Source: Fusibacter_A sp965140735
GTDB taxonomy: Bacteria; Bacillota; Clostridia; Peptostreptococcales; Acidaminobacteraceae
Assembly (NCBI GenBank): GCA_965140735.1
Contig: OZ223306.1
Span: 186,001-250,000 of the forward strand
Direction: 5' to 3'
Length of the DNA stretch: 64,000 nt
The stretch's first letter is position 1. The number at the start of each line of letters is the position of its first letter. Positions 18,483-27,400 of the stretch are shown piece after piece. The notes beneath the pieces are model-generated. The model made no database searches and was not told where the DNA came from. It worked only from the letters and a program-made list of their open reading frames with translations. The translations under genes were made by a program, and so were the position numbers.

Positions 18483-19490
18483 ATGAAGAAGTTTTTAACG
18501 TTCTTACTTTTGGCAGCACTTACACTGAGCTTAGCAGCTTGTGGAAATTCTGCCCCAAATGATTCTAACAGTAATGCAGCTGCCGGGGGAGGTAGTGAAA
18601 AAAAATTAACAGTTGTGGGATTTTCGCAAGTAGGTGCAGAGTCAGACTGGCGTACTGCGAATTCTCAATCCATGAAGGATACCTTCACTGAGGCAAATGG
18701 ATACAAACTTATATTTGATGATGCTCAAGGGAAACAAGATAATCAAATTACCGCAATTCGTAACTTTATACAACAAGAGGTAGACTACATCGTTATAGCA
18801 CCAATCGGTGAAACTGGTTGGGATACTGTATTACAAGAAGCTAAAGATGCTGCTATTCCAGTGATTATCGTTGACCGTATGATCGATGTCGCTAAAGATG
18901 ATCTATTCTATTGCTGGGTTGGTTCTGATTTCAGAAAAGAAGGCGATATTGCCGTTGAATGGATGGATAAAGAACTTGCTGGTAAAGATTCAGTTAAAAT
19001 TGTTCATTTACAAGGGACAATTGGATCATCAGCTCAAATTGGAAGAACTGAAGGTCTTGAAGCAGGTGTGGAAGCGCATCCAAACTGGGAAATCGTTGCT
19101 CAACAAACGGGTGAGTTTACTCAAGCTAAAGGGCAAGAAGTTATGGAAAGTATTTTAAAACAAACGACAGACATTGATTTAGTTTATTGTGAAAATGACA
19201 ATATGGCATTTGGTGCAATTGATGCAATTGAAGCCGCTGGTATGAAAGCGGGTGTAGATGGTGATATCGTCGTGGTTTCATTCGATGCTACAAATGCAGG
19301 TTTGACCATGACACTGGATCAAAAAATTAACTACAATGTTGAATGTAATCCATTACATGGACCACGTGTTGCAAAATTGATCGAACAAATCGAAGCAGGT
19401 CAAACACCTGAAAAACTTGCATATGTTGAAGAAAAAGCATTTGACGCTAAAGATATGACACAAGAAATCCTTGATGCACGTTCGTATTAA
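18483..19490 (+). CDS. ytfQ: Sugar ABC transporter, substrate-binding lipoprotein (YtfQ-like)
   Basis: The 335-residue protein has a lipoprotein signal ending LSLAACG (Cys about 21). The mature part is a periplasmic-binding-protein/LacI fold very like E. coli YtfQ, the galactofuranose binder: GFSQVGAESDWR, the segment DDAQGKQDNQITAIRNFI, IAPIGETGWD and IIVDRM. ATG 18483 follows GGGAGGA; upstream in-frame ATG 18423 lacks a signal-compatible start. It is the first gene of the importer, downstream of the YesNM pair. The sugar assignment rests on the resemblance to YtfQ. Confidence 0.9.
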   Translation: MKKFLTFLLLAALTLSLAACGNSAPNDSNSNAAAGGGSEKKLTVVGFSQVGAESDWRTANSQSMKDTFTEANGYKLIFDDAQGKQDNQITAIRNFIQQEVDYIVIAPIGETGWDTVLQEAKDAAIPVIIVDRMIDVAKDDLFYCWVGSDFRKEGDIAVEWMDKELAGKDSVKIVHLQGTIGSSAQIGRTEGLEAGVEAHPNWEIVAQQTGEFTQAKGQEVMESILKQTTDIDLVYCENDNMAFGAIDAIEAAGMKAGVDGDIVVVSFDATNAGLTMTLDQKINYNVECNPLHGPRVAKLIEQIEAGQTPEKLAYVEEKAFDAKDMTQEILDARSY

Positions 19491-19524
19491 TGAAATCTTA
19501 TAAGTAAACTGTACAAGCAAATTT

Positions 19525-19577
19525 GCGTGGTGCGGAGAACTCAGGTATATCTCTGGGTCTGTACCACGCTATTTTTA
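19525..19577 (+). terminator. Intercistronic hairpin after the sugar-binding-protein gene
   Basis: GCGTGGT (19525-19531) pairs with ACCACGC (19563-19569), followed by TATTTTTAT. As with the hairpin at 6899, it sits between binding protein and ATPase genes and probably lowers downstream expression without ending it. Confidence 0.65.
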
Positions 19578-19615
19578 TATCAATTTTTCAAACGATTTGT
19601 AAGGTGGTGAAGTAA

Positions 19616-21178
19616 GTGTCGGAAAAGATTGTATTAAAAATGCGGGGTATCGAAAAAGTATTTCCAGGTGTAGTCGCTTTAGATCATGTTGATTTTACAC
19701 TGCGTCAAGGTGAGATACACGCACTTATGGGAGAAAATGGTGCTGGCAAATCCACTTTGATTAAAGTATTGACAGGGGTGTATGAACTGGATGGTGGTGA
19801 AATCTTCATAGGAGATAATGCCAAGACTGTTATGATACACTCGCCTCAAGAAGCAAAAGAAAAGGGTATTAGTGCTGTCTATCAAGAAATCAGCTTATGT
19901 CCTAATTTAACAGTTGCGGAAAATTTATTTCTCGGTAGAGAACCCAAAAAACACGGTTTTATTGATTGGAAATCTGTACATGAACAATCGCAGGCCATTT
20001 TAAAATCATTAGATATTCCAGTTGATTATACAAGACCGCTTGATGAATGCTCCATAGCAATTCAGCAGATGGTTGCAATAGCTCGAGCTGTAGATATGAA
20101 ATGTCAAGTTTTGATTTTAGATGAACCTACGTCATCACTTGATGATGGCGAGGTTGAAAAGCTGTTCAGGTTGATGACACAACTTAAAGAACAAGGTGTT
20201 GGCATCGTTTTCGTCACTCATTTTTTGGAGCAAGTCTATGCCATATGCGACAGAATAACAGTGCTTAGAAATGGTGAACTGGTAGGTGAGTACGCTGTGG
20301 ATATGTTACCAAGAATTCAGCTTGTTGCCAAAATGATGGGGAAGGATTTTGATGATTTAAAAAGAATAAAAAATGATACGGATCTCGAGGTGAATAATCA
20401 ACAGGTTAAGCCGTTAATTGAAGCAAGAGGTCTTGGTAGAAGTAATCATATAAAACCTTTTGATCTTGATGTTTATAGTGGTGAAGTCATTGGTTTTACA
20501 GGTCTTTTAGGATCGGGGAGAAGTGAACTTGTTCGAAGCCTGTATGGTGCGGATAAGCCTGATAGTGGCAGACTCAAAATGCATGATGAAGAAATTAAGT
20601 TTAGGACGCCAAAAGAGGCCATAAACAATGGGCTTGCCTATTTACCAGAAGATCGCAAACGAGATGGCATCATTGATGATTTATCTGTTAGAGAGAATAT
20701 AATCATAGCTTTACAAGCGAAACGAGGGCTTTTTAAACCCATGGGACGAAAAGAAATGGAGGACTTCGCAGATCAGTATATTGATTTGTTACAAATTAAA
20801 ACAGCAAGTCGAGAAACCCCTATTAAGAACTTATCCGGTGGGAATCAACAAAAAGTGATTATTGGGCGTTGGCTTTTGACTAATCCAGAGTATCTTATTT
20901 TGGATGAACCTACACGTGGTATTGATATAGGGACTAAAACAGAAATTCAAAAGCTTGTCTTAAAACTTGCAAAAGAAGGTATGGGAATTGCCTTTATATC
21001 CTCTGAAATTGATGAAATGCTCAGAACTTGTTCGCGGATGATTGTCATGCGTGATCACGAAAAGGTCGGTGAACTCACAGGAGAAGCTTTAACTGAAGAA
21101 CATATCATGAATACAATTGCAGGAGGTGTAAAAAAAGATGAAAAAGGATCAATCACAGAATCTAGCCATCAAAACTAA
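19616..21178 (+). CDS. ytfR: Sugar ABC transporter, double ATP-binding protein (YtfR-like)
   Basis: The 520-residue protein holds two ATPase domains. The first has Walker A GENGAGKST (about 39) and Walker B VLILDEPTSSLD, with the weak signature CSIAIQQMVAIARA usual for this group. The second has the degenerate P-loop GLLGSGRSE (about 297), signature LSGGNQQKV and LILDEPTRGID. This asymmetry is normal in sugar-type CUT2 ATPases. The GTG start at 19616 is eight bases after AAGGTGG. It overlaps the first permease gene by 41 bases. Confidence 0.94.
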   Translation: MSEKIVLKMRGIEKVFPGVVALDHVDFTLRQGEIHALMGENGAGKSTLIKVLTGVYELDGGEIFIGDNAKTVMIHSPQEAKEKGISAVYQEISLCPNLTVAENLFLGREPKKHGFIDWKSVHEQSQAILKSLDIPVDYTRPLDECSIAIQQMVAIARAVDMKCQVLILDEPTSSLDDGEVEKLFRLMTQLKEQGVGIVFVTHFLEQVYAICDRITVLRNGELVGEYAVDMLPRIQLVAKMMGKDFDDLKRIKNDTDLEVNNQQVKPLIEARGLGRSNHIKPFDLDVYSGEVIGFTGLLGSGRSELVRSLYGADKPDSGRLKMHDEEIKFRTPKEAINNGLAYLPEDRKRDGIIDDLSVRENIIIALQAKRGLFKPMGRKEMEDFADQYIDLLQIKTASRETPIKNLSGGNQQKVIIGRWLLTNPEYLILDEPTRGIDIGTKTEIQKLVLKLAKEGMGIAFISSEIDEMLRTCSRMIVMRDHEKVGELTGEALTEEHIMNTIAGGVKKDEKGSITESSHQN

Positions 21179-22238
21179 AAAAATAATGACAAAAATATTT
21201 CATCATCACTTGTTTATGCCAATTGTAGGGCTGATGGTGGTGTTGCTCTCGAATCTCATAACAAAACCAGATTTTTTTGTGATTTCAATAAATCATGGGG
21301 TTCTATATGGTAACCTTATAGATGTGCTTAATCGTGGCTCAGAGCTTGTAATTTTAGCGATAGGTATGACATTAGTTACAGCAGCTTCTGGTGGTCAAGA
21401 CATCAGTGTTGGCGCTGTGATGGCGGTATCAGCAGCGGTCTGTTGCTCACTGCTTTCGGGTGGAGCAGCTTCGACGAATGTTCTTCAGATGCCAATTATA
21501 GTTGCAGCAATTGCAGGTATTTTAGCTTCTGGTCTTTGTGGTGCTTTTAATGGTGTACTGGTTGCAAAATTTAAAATTCAACCCATGGTGGCGACATTAA
21601 TTCTTTTTACAGCAGGACGTGGCATTGCTCAACTTTTTACAAAAGGTCAAAATGTGTATGTACGAGTAGACACTTTTAAAATATTTGGTAATTTTATGCC
21701 TGGAATTCCGGTGCCAACACCGATTATCATTTCAGCTGTGACGGTTATCGTCATGGCCATTATCTTGAAAACAACAACACTGGGGCTCTATGTTCAAAGT
21801 GTTGGTATTAATAGCAATGCTTCCCGGTTGGTCGGGTTAAATGCAACACGAATCAAGTTTGTTACTTATGTTATATGTGGCCTTCTTGCAGGCCTAGCAG
21901 GATTTATATCTGCCAGTCGCATCTACTCTGCTGATTCAAATAATATTGGGCTCTATCTTGAAATGGATGCTATTTTAGCAGTTGCACTCGGTGGTAATTT
22001 GCTCAGTGGGGGTAAATTCAGTTTTGCAGGTTCCATAATTGGTGCCTTTACGATTCAAGGGCTGACCACAACCTTATATGCAATGAATGTTTCAGCAGAT
22101 CAACTGCCGGTTTATAAGGCTGTCGTCGTGGTAATTATCGTTGTACTCCAAAGTCCAGTTGTACAGAAGCAACTTAAACGGATTCGAATGAAGCGAAGAT
22201 CTGTAAAAGTACTGGAAAATGGAGGTGCCTCAGCATGA
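21138..22238 (+). CDS. ytfT: Sugar ABC transporter permease (YtfT-like)
   Basis: The 366-residue permease of the CUT2 (RbsC-like) family has about eight to ten membrane segments. Typical segments are LVILAIGMTLVTAASGGQDISVG (here the GGQDISVGA loop), GAFNGVLVAKFKIQPMVATL and AVALGGNLLSGGKF. The start lies inside the ATPase gene, behind AGGAGG. Its end overlaps the next permease by four bases (ATGA). Confidence 0.92.
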   Translation: MKKDQSQNLAIKTKKIMTKIFHHHLFMPIVGLMVVLLSNLITKPDFFVISINHGVLYGNLIDVLNRGSELVILAIGMTLVTAASGGQDISVGAVMAVSAAVCCSLLSGGAASTNVLQMPIIVAAIAGILASGLCGAFNGVLVAKFKIQPMVATLILFTAGRGIAQLFTKGQNVYVRVDTFKIFGNFMPGIPVPTPIIISAVTVIVMAIILKTTTLGLYVQSVGINSNASRLVGLNATRIKFVTYVICGLLAGLAGFISASRIYSADSNNIGLYLEMDAILAVALGGNLLSGGKFSFAGSIIGAFTIQGLTTTLYAMNVSADQLPVYKAVVVVIIVVLQSPVVQKQLKRIRMKRRSVKVLENGGASA

Positions 22239-23281
22239 ATCGTTTGAATAACAGACTTAAATCCGTCATTGAAAAACGCAAAATGATTAATGACACGACT
22301 TTTCTGATTCTCGTAACAATAACGCTTTTTATCGCTATGTATATTGCCGGCATGATTGTTTTTCATGATCAAGGGTTTGCTAAACCACAAATGTTCCTAA
22401 ATTTACTGATTTCAAATGCCGGTCTTATTGTCATTGCTTGCGGTCTGACACTGGTGATGATCACAGGTGGGATTGACATTTCTGTAGGCTCTGTGACAGC
22501 TCTAGTCTGCATGGCATCTGCCTATGCCATGGAGGTATTGGGGACGAGCGCATATACTGCTATTCTAATTGCCATTATGATTGGTCTTGCATTTGGTGTG
22601 GTTCAAGGCTATCTTGTGTCCTATTTAAATATTCAGCCTTTTATTGTTACACTGGCGGGGATGTTTTTCGGACGTGGCATGACAGCGGTTATCAGTAAAG
22701 AAATGCTTACCATAAGAAATGCGACTTTCCGTTCGTGGGCTGAATTTAAAATATATCTACCATTTGGAACCGTAAATAAAGCTGGTATTTATCAGCCTGC
22801 TTATATTTATCCCACTGTTATTATTGCACTTATAATTGTGGCTTTGATTGTCTTTATGCTGAAAAAAACCCAATTCGGACGCAGTCTTTATGCTGTGGGT
22901 GGCAATCAGCAGAGTGCACTTATGATGGGGCTCAATGTTAAGCGTTCAAAAATGATGGCATATGTGCTCAGTGGTTTGCTTGCTGGCATTGGTGGTTTTC
23001 TATTTTGTCTGAATACAGGTGCTGGTTTTGTGGAACAAGCAAGGGGTCTTGAAATGGATGCAATTTCTTCATCCGTTATCGGTGGCACATTGTTATCAGG
23101 TGGTGTAGGCAACCCCATTGGGACACTTTTTGGTGTTCTGATTAAAGGGACTATTGGCAGTTTAATTACAACACAGGGGACACTCTCAAGTTGGTGGGTA
23201 AGAATTGTACTTTCAGCATTACTCTGTTTCTTTATTGTTCTACAGAGCATTATAACATCGCGCAAACGCCAAGTAGAATAA
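22235..23281 (+). CDS. yjfF: Sugar ABC transporter permease (YjfF-like)
   Basis: The 348-residue CUT2 permease is the partner of the preceding one. Visible family segments are MITGGIDISVGSVTAL (about 75), QGYLVSYLNIQPFIVTLAG (about 128) and SSVIGGTLLSGGVGNP (about 285). Two different permeases forming a heterodimer is the arrangement of the YtfT/YjfF galactofuranose importer. GGAGGT precedes the ATG at 22235, which overlaps the previous stop. Confidence 0.92.
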   Translation: MNRLNNRLKSVIEKRKMINDTTFLILVTITLFIAMYIAGMIVFHDQGFAKPQMFLNLLISNAGLIVIACGLTLVMITGGIDISVGSVTALVCMASAYAMEVLGTSAYTAILIAIMIGLAFGVVQGYLVSYLNIQPFIVTLAGMFFGRGMTAVISKEMLTIRNATFRSWAEFKIYLPFGTVNKAGIYQPAYIYPTVIIALIIVALIVFMLKKTQFGRSLYAVGGNQQSALMMGLNVKRSKMMAYVLSGLLAGIGGFLFCLNTGAGFVEQARGLEMDAISSSVIGGTLLSGGVGNPIGTLFGVLIKGTIGSLITTQGTLSSWWVRIVLSALLCFFIVLQSIITSRKRQVE

Positions 23282-23351
23282 TCAAATGAAGTATCCCAAA
23301 AGGGATCTATGTATATTAATCGTATCAATAATCCCCCTTTATTGAATATAG

Positions 23352-23411
23352 AAAAAGAAGCCTCTAGTGAGGTCGTTCCGAAAGGTTCGATTTCTTGAGG
23401 CTTCTTTTATA
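23352..23411 (+). terminator. Rho-independent terminator after the sugar importer
   Basis: A 12-bp perfect stem AAAAGAAGCCTC / GAGGCTTCTTTT closes a branched loop that itself contains TCG/CGA pairing. It ends the ytfQRT-yjfF operon. Confidence 0.88.
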
Positions 23412-23628
23412 TGCCATCAAAACTTTCCTGTTGAAATTGCGATCTAAAATACATCATATGGATTTATGACCACTTTACAAAATTATGAGATACATTTAAG
23501 GCACTATCTCTATTGAATGTTATTATGAGAAATCATATAATAATAGCAATGGAAAAACAACTAAAATAAACAAAACGAGAAAAAACAAAGCAATAGGGAT
23601 AAAATACCAATAAATTTGAGGTGAAATC
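23412..23628 (+). promoter_or_regulatory. Spacer with strong sigma-A promoter of the metal-importer operon
   Basis: TTGAAT (23513-23518) is 17 bases before a perfect TATAAT (23536-23541). Transcription should start near 23548, giving an 80-base A-rich leader up to ATG 23629. I see no conserved riboswitch core in the leader and no gene in the spacer. Confidence 0.75.
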
Positions 23629-24687
23629 ATGCTCAGTTATGAACTAATGGAAAATATGAAGCAAAAGAAAATTATGAAAATAAATCGTTCACTTATAAAA
23701 CTTTTAATTCTTATGATTATTTTAGGCATTACACTTACCAGCTCATTTTGTCTTGGTAGATATCATATAGGTGTCTTTGATTTGTTTAAAATTTTATTTA
23801 GCCGTATCCTACATATTGATAAAACTTGGACGAATCAAATGGAAGCAGTGGTTTTTAATATAAGACTTCCAAGAATTATACTTTCATGTATGGTAGGTTC
23901 ATGCCTAGCTGTTGCAGGTGTTTCATATCAAGGCGTATTTCAAAATCCAATGGCATCCCCTGATTTGTTAGGTGCCACATCAGGAGCTGCCTTTGGTGCA
24001 GCACTCGCGATTTTATTAGGGGCTTCAAGTGTGACAATTTCAGCTTCTGCATTTTTATTCAGTATTATTACAGTGGGTATTGTATTTTTAATCGGTAGGT
24101 ATGCCCCTGGAAGTCCTATTATTAACTTGATTCTTGCAGGCATCATGGTAAGTTCTTTATTTACAGCAGGGACGTCTTTTATTAAGTTAGTAGCAGACCC
24201 AACCAATCAGTTACCATCGATTACTTATTGGCTCATGGGTAGTTTTTCAGGTGCAAAAAAACATGAAATTGTATTTGTTGCGATTCCAATGCTTTTGGGT
24301 ATTGTCCCTTTATTGGGGATGAGATGGCGGCTCAACCTTTTAGCCATGGGGGATGAGTCTTGTGAAAGCATAGGCGTTAATGCAAATGAAATGCGTTTAA
24401 TTGTGATTCTTGCTTCGACAATTATTACAGCAGCAAGTGTTTCGGTCAGTGGCATGATTGGATGGATTGGATTAGTAATCCCACATTTATGCCGTAAAGT
24501 GGTTGGGAGTGATTATAAATATTTAATGCCAACTTGTATGATTACTGGTGCGATCTTTATGCTTGGCGTCGATAATATCTCCCGAAATTTACTTGAAACT
24601 GAAATTCCGATAGGCATTCTGACGGCCTTTATAGGGGCACCGTTTTTTGTCTATCTCATATTTAGAAGAGAGGGGCGTCTATCATGA
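23629..24687 (+). CDS. FecCD/BtuC-family ABC transporter permease
   Basis: The 352-residue membrane protein is a BtuC-type permease for iron-chelate, corrinoid, heme or molybdate/tungstate import. Family segments are FNIRLPRIILSCMVGSCLAVAG (here RLPRI and the following Gly-rich helix), YQGVFQNPMASPDLLG (about 105) and SGMIGWIGLVIPHLCRK (about 280). About ten membrane helices are expected. GAGGTG lies five bases before ATG 23629. It overlaps the ATPase gene by four bases (ATGA). Confidence 0.93.
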   Translation: MLSYELMENMKQKKIMKINRSLIKLLILMIILGITLTSSFCLGRYHIGVFDLFKILFSRILHIDKTWTNQMEAVVFNIRLPRIILSCMVGSCLAVAGVSYQGVFQNPMASPDLLGATSGAAFGAALAILLGASSVTISASAFLFSIITVGIVFLIGRYAPGSPIINLILAGIMVSSLFTAGTSFIKLVADPTNQLPSITYWLMGSFSGAKKHEIVFVAIPMLLGIVPLLGMRWRLNLLAMGDESCESIGVNANEMRLIVILASTIITAASVSVSGMIGWIGLVIPHLCRKVVGSDYKYLMPTCMITGAIFMLGVDNISRNLLETEIPIGILTAFIGAPFFVYLIFRREGRLS

Positions 24688-25460
24688 TTGAAGTGGATCA
24701 ATTGTCTTTTTCTTATGGTAAACATGCTGTACTAAAGCATTTGACTTTTTCTATAGAAGCAGGCAAACTTCTGTCAGTGCTTGGACCAAATGGTGTTGGT
24801 AAGAGTACTTTATTTAGATGTTTGTTAGGCTTAAACAAAACTTATACAGGTACTGTTCAAATCAATAAAGCAGATATCAAAACATTTACCACACGGCAAA
24901 TGGCTGAGACAATGGCTTATATTCCACAATCACATTCGTCTACTTTTAACTATTCCGTTGTGGAAATGGTGGTTATGGGAACTGCACATAGAGTCTCTAA
25001 ATTTTCGACACCAAGCGTAAAAGATTACGAGAAAGCTTATGATGCCCTTGATCAGATGAATATGAGGTCTTATGCTGAAAGATACTTTAATGAGCTCAGT
25101 GGAGGCGAACAACAGATGGTTTTAATTGCAAGGGCTTTGGCACAGCAAGCTAAAATTCTCTTGATGGATGAACCTACGTCTAATCTTGATTTCGGAAATC
25201 AATTGAGAGTGATGGAGAAAATTAAAATGTTGACTGAAAAAGGTTATACAGTCATTCAGTCTAGTCATAATCCACAACATGCTTTGATGTTTTCAGATGA
25301 AATTATGGCACTTTACGCAGGTCAAATTATAGCAAAGGGGATACCCGGTGAGGTCGTCACTAAGGGCTTGCTAGAAAAGCTCTATCAGACCAACGTGGAA
25401 ATTTTAGAAGTAAAAGGTGAACGGTTGATTTTGCCATTGTGGGGAAGGCGGTGTATATGA
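24684..25460 (+). CDS. BtuD/FepC-type ABC transporter ATP-binding protein
   Basis: The 258-residue ATPase has Walker A GPNGVGKST (about 33), Q-loop in YIPQSH, signature LSGGEQQMV (about 138), Walker B ILLMDEPTSNLD and the H-loop region SSHNP. SSHNP in place of the common THD is seen in BtuD-like proteins. The gene overlaps the permease upstream and the methyltransferase downstream by four bases each, so the three are tightly coupled. Confidence 0.93.
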   Translation: MIEVDQLSFSYGKHAVLKHLTFSIEAGKLLSVLGPNGVGKSTLFRCLLGLNKTYTGTVQINKADIKTFTTRQMAETMAYIPQSHSSTFNYSVVEMVVMGTAHRVSKFSTPSVKDYEKAYDALDQMNMRSYAERYFNELSGGEQQMVLIARALAQQAKILLMDEPTSNLDFGNQLRVMEKIKMLTEKGYTVIQSSHNPQHALMFSDEIMALYAGQIIAKGIPGEVVTKGLLEKLYQTNVEILEVKGERLILPLWGRRCI

Positions 25461-26188
25461 TGTTTTTATGGAAACCGAAGATGATTGATTACATGAAAGA
25501 TGCTTATGAGTTTCATTCAGCACACGATAGACTTGCAGAAAAGCTAGAAAATTACTTGCCTAAAAATGCACATGTATGTGATGCAGGTTGTGGCCTGGGC
25601 TATTTTAGCCTAGCGATTTCAAAACGCTGTCGTCGTGTTACTGCGATTGATATTGCACCTGCGCCACTTAAAATACTCAGACAGAATGTTATAGATTTGG
25701 GCTACCATAACATTGAGATCGTACAAGGTGATATTCTGAAAGCGCCACCGACAAAGCCCTATGATGTTATGGTGTTTTGTTTTTATGGCACTGTAAAAGA
25801 AACACTTAAAATCGCAAAAAAACAATGTAATGGGACTGTGATTATGCTTAAAAAAAATAGTGCCTTTCATCGGTTTTCATTGACAAAACAAGAGGCCTGT
25901 CGGCATACTTACAAAAATGCAAGAGAACAGCTTGAGCAGTATGAAATGCCCTTTAGCTACGAATCATTTTCGATTGAAATGGGGCAACCTTTCAAGTCAA
26001 TTGAGGACGCAGTGGATTTTTATAGGCTTTATTGCCGTGATGGACATCCTGAGGCGATTCGTGTAAAAGAGGTGTCTGATAAATTGATGAGATCAACTTC
26101 CGAAGTGTTCCCTTATTATCTCCCCATGGTAAGAGAAGTGGGGATGGTGGTTTTAAATGCAGGGGATATATCGGATGCTATAGATTAG
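25457..26188 (+). CDS. Class I SAM-dependent methyltransferase in a metal-importer operon
   Basis: The 243-residue protein has SAM motif I VCDAGCGLGYF (about 39-49), an acidic motif II in VTAIDIAP and a later IEIVQGDIL. The motif IV region PYDVMVFCFYG and the rest match no methyltransferase of known substrate that I can name. ATG 25457 overlaps the ATPase stop (ATGA), with AAGGCGG before it; the GTG at 25439 is upstream of that site. It sits between the ATPase and binding-protein genes of one importer, so it may act on the imported ligand or chelator; this is inference. Confidence 0.8.
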   Translation: MMFLWKPKMIDYMKDAYEFHSAHDRLAEKLENYLPKNAHVCDAGCGLGYFSLAISKRCRRVTAIDIAPAPLKILRQNVIDLGYHNIEIVQGDILKAPPTKPYDVMVFCFYGTVKETLKIAKKQCNGTVIMLKKNSAFHRFSLTKQEACRHTYKNAREQLEQYEMPFSYESFSIEMGQPFKSIEDAVDFYRLYCRDGHPEAIRVKEVSDKLMRSTSEVFPYYLPMVREVGMVVLNAGDISDAID

Positions 26189-26215
26189 ATACAATATTCT
26201 ATGAGGGGGATTTAT

Positions 26216-27382
26216 ATGAAAAAAGCATTATCTTTTTTATTGTCAAGTGTATTGGTGCTATCTTTGATGTCAGGGTGCACCGCAGAGGTATCAAAAACAG
26301 AATCTAAAGTACCTGAGCAATCAAGTCTGGCTTCTAACCAAGAGACAGAATCCGTAACGACTGAACCCGTGACGGCTGATCCTGTAAATGACACTGAGAA
26401 CGCAGATGCCTCACGGACTGTAGTCTTTACTGATTCTGTTGGTCGGGAAGTTGAAGTGCCAAAAGAAATAACAAAAATAGCGATTTCTGGCCCACTGGCT
26501 CAAATCGTAGTCTTTTCGTTAGCACCAGATAAAATGATTGGAATTGCAACACCTTGGAGTGATATAACAGCAAGCATTATGAAACCGGAATACTATAATT
26601 TGCCTATATTAGGACAGCTTTATGGTGGGAAAGGTGAACTCAATCTTGAAACGCTTTTGGCAAGTGATGCTCAAGTGGTGATTGATGTTGGTGAACCCAA
26701 AGATTCTATTGTAAGTGATTTAGATCAACTTCAAGAGCAAACTGGCATTCCTTTTGTCCATATTACTGCAAATCTTGACAATATGGGAGATGCTTATAGA
26801 CTGCTTGGCACACTACTTGATATGCAGGAAGAAGCTGAAATTAGAGCCGTTTATTGTGAAGAGACTTATCTGCGTACAAAGTCAATTGCAAGTCATGTAG
26901 AAAAGGCGAACCTTTTGTATTGTTTAGGGGATAAGGGGCAAAATATTATAGCAAAAGGCTCTTATCATGCAGAAGTAATTGATCTTCTGAGCAATAATTT
27001 AGCAGTTGTAGAAAAGCCAGTCTCTAAGGGAACTGGTAATGAAGTGGATATGGAACAGATTTTAAATTGGAATCCAGATGTCATTTTATTTGCATCAGAT
27101 AGTATTTATGACACTGTGGGATCAGATCCTGCGTGGCAAGATATTTCAGCAATAAAAAATGGCAAGTATTATGAAGTGCCAAATGGACCTTATAACTGGA
27201 TGGGATTCCCACCTTCTGCCCAACGCTATTTAGGGATGCTTTGGATGTCGCAACTTCTATACCCAGAGGAAGCGAACTATGATCTTTATAAGGAAGTCGC
27301 TCATTATTTTAAGTTATTTTATCATGCAGATTTAACTGAATCACAATATCAAGAGTTAATTTCTAAGTCAATGCCTAAATAA
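26216..27382 (+). CDS. BtuF/FhuD-type metal-chelate-binding lipoprotein
   Basis: The 388-residue protein has a signal ending LSLMSGC (lipobox, Cys about 21), a Ser/Thr/Glu-rich linker, then a helical-backbone (BtuF/FepB-type) binding domain: RTVVFTDSVGREVEVPKEI, KIAISGPLAQIVVF, and ETLLASDAQVVIDVG. ATG 26216 follows GAGGGGG. The binding domain is typical for the FecCD/BtuCD importer encoded just upstream. The context with an XdhC-like protein points to molybdate or tungstate (as in MolABC), but siderophore or corrinoid remains possible. Confidence 0.9.
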   Translation: MKKALSFLLSSVLVLSLMSGCTAEVSKTESKVPEQSSLASNQETESVTTEPVTADPVNDTENADASRTVVFTDSVGREVEVPKEITKIAISGPLAQIVVFSLAPDKMIGIATPWSDITASIMKPEYYNLPILGQLYGGKGELNLETLLASDAQVVIDVGEPKDSIVSDLDQLQEQTGIPFVHITANLDNMGDAYRLLGTLLDMQEEAEIRAVYCEETYLRTKSIASHVEKANLLYCLGDKGQNIIAKGSYHAEVIDLLSNNLAVVEKPVSKGTGNEVDMEQILNWNPDVILFASDSIYDTVGSDPAWQDISAIKNGKYYEVPNGPYNWMGFPPSAQRYLGMLWMSQLLYPEEANYDLYKEVAHYFKLFYHADLTESQYQELISKSMPK

Positions 27383-27400
27383 AAAGTTAAGGAGTGCTGA

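Noticed and set aside
23328..23906. Minus-strand frame opposite the YjfF-like permease (22906-23328)
   Set aside because: It is the antisense of a clear permease gene and has no recognised domain or start signal.
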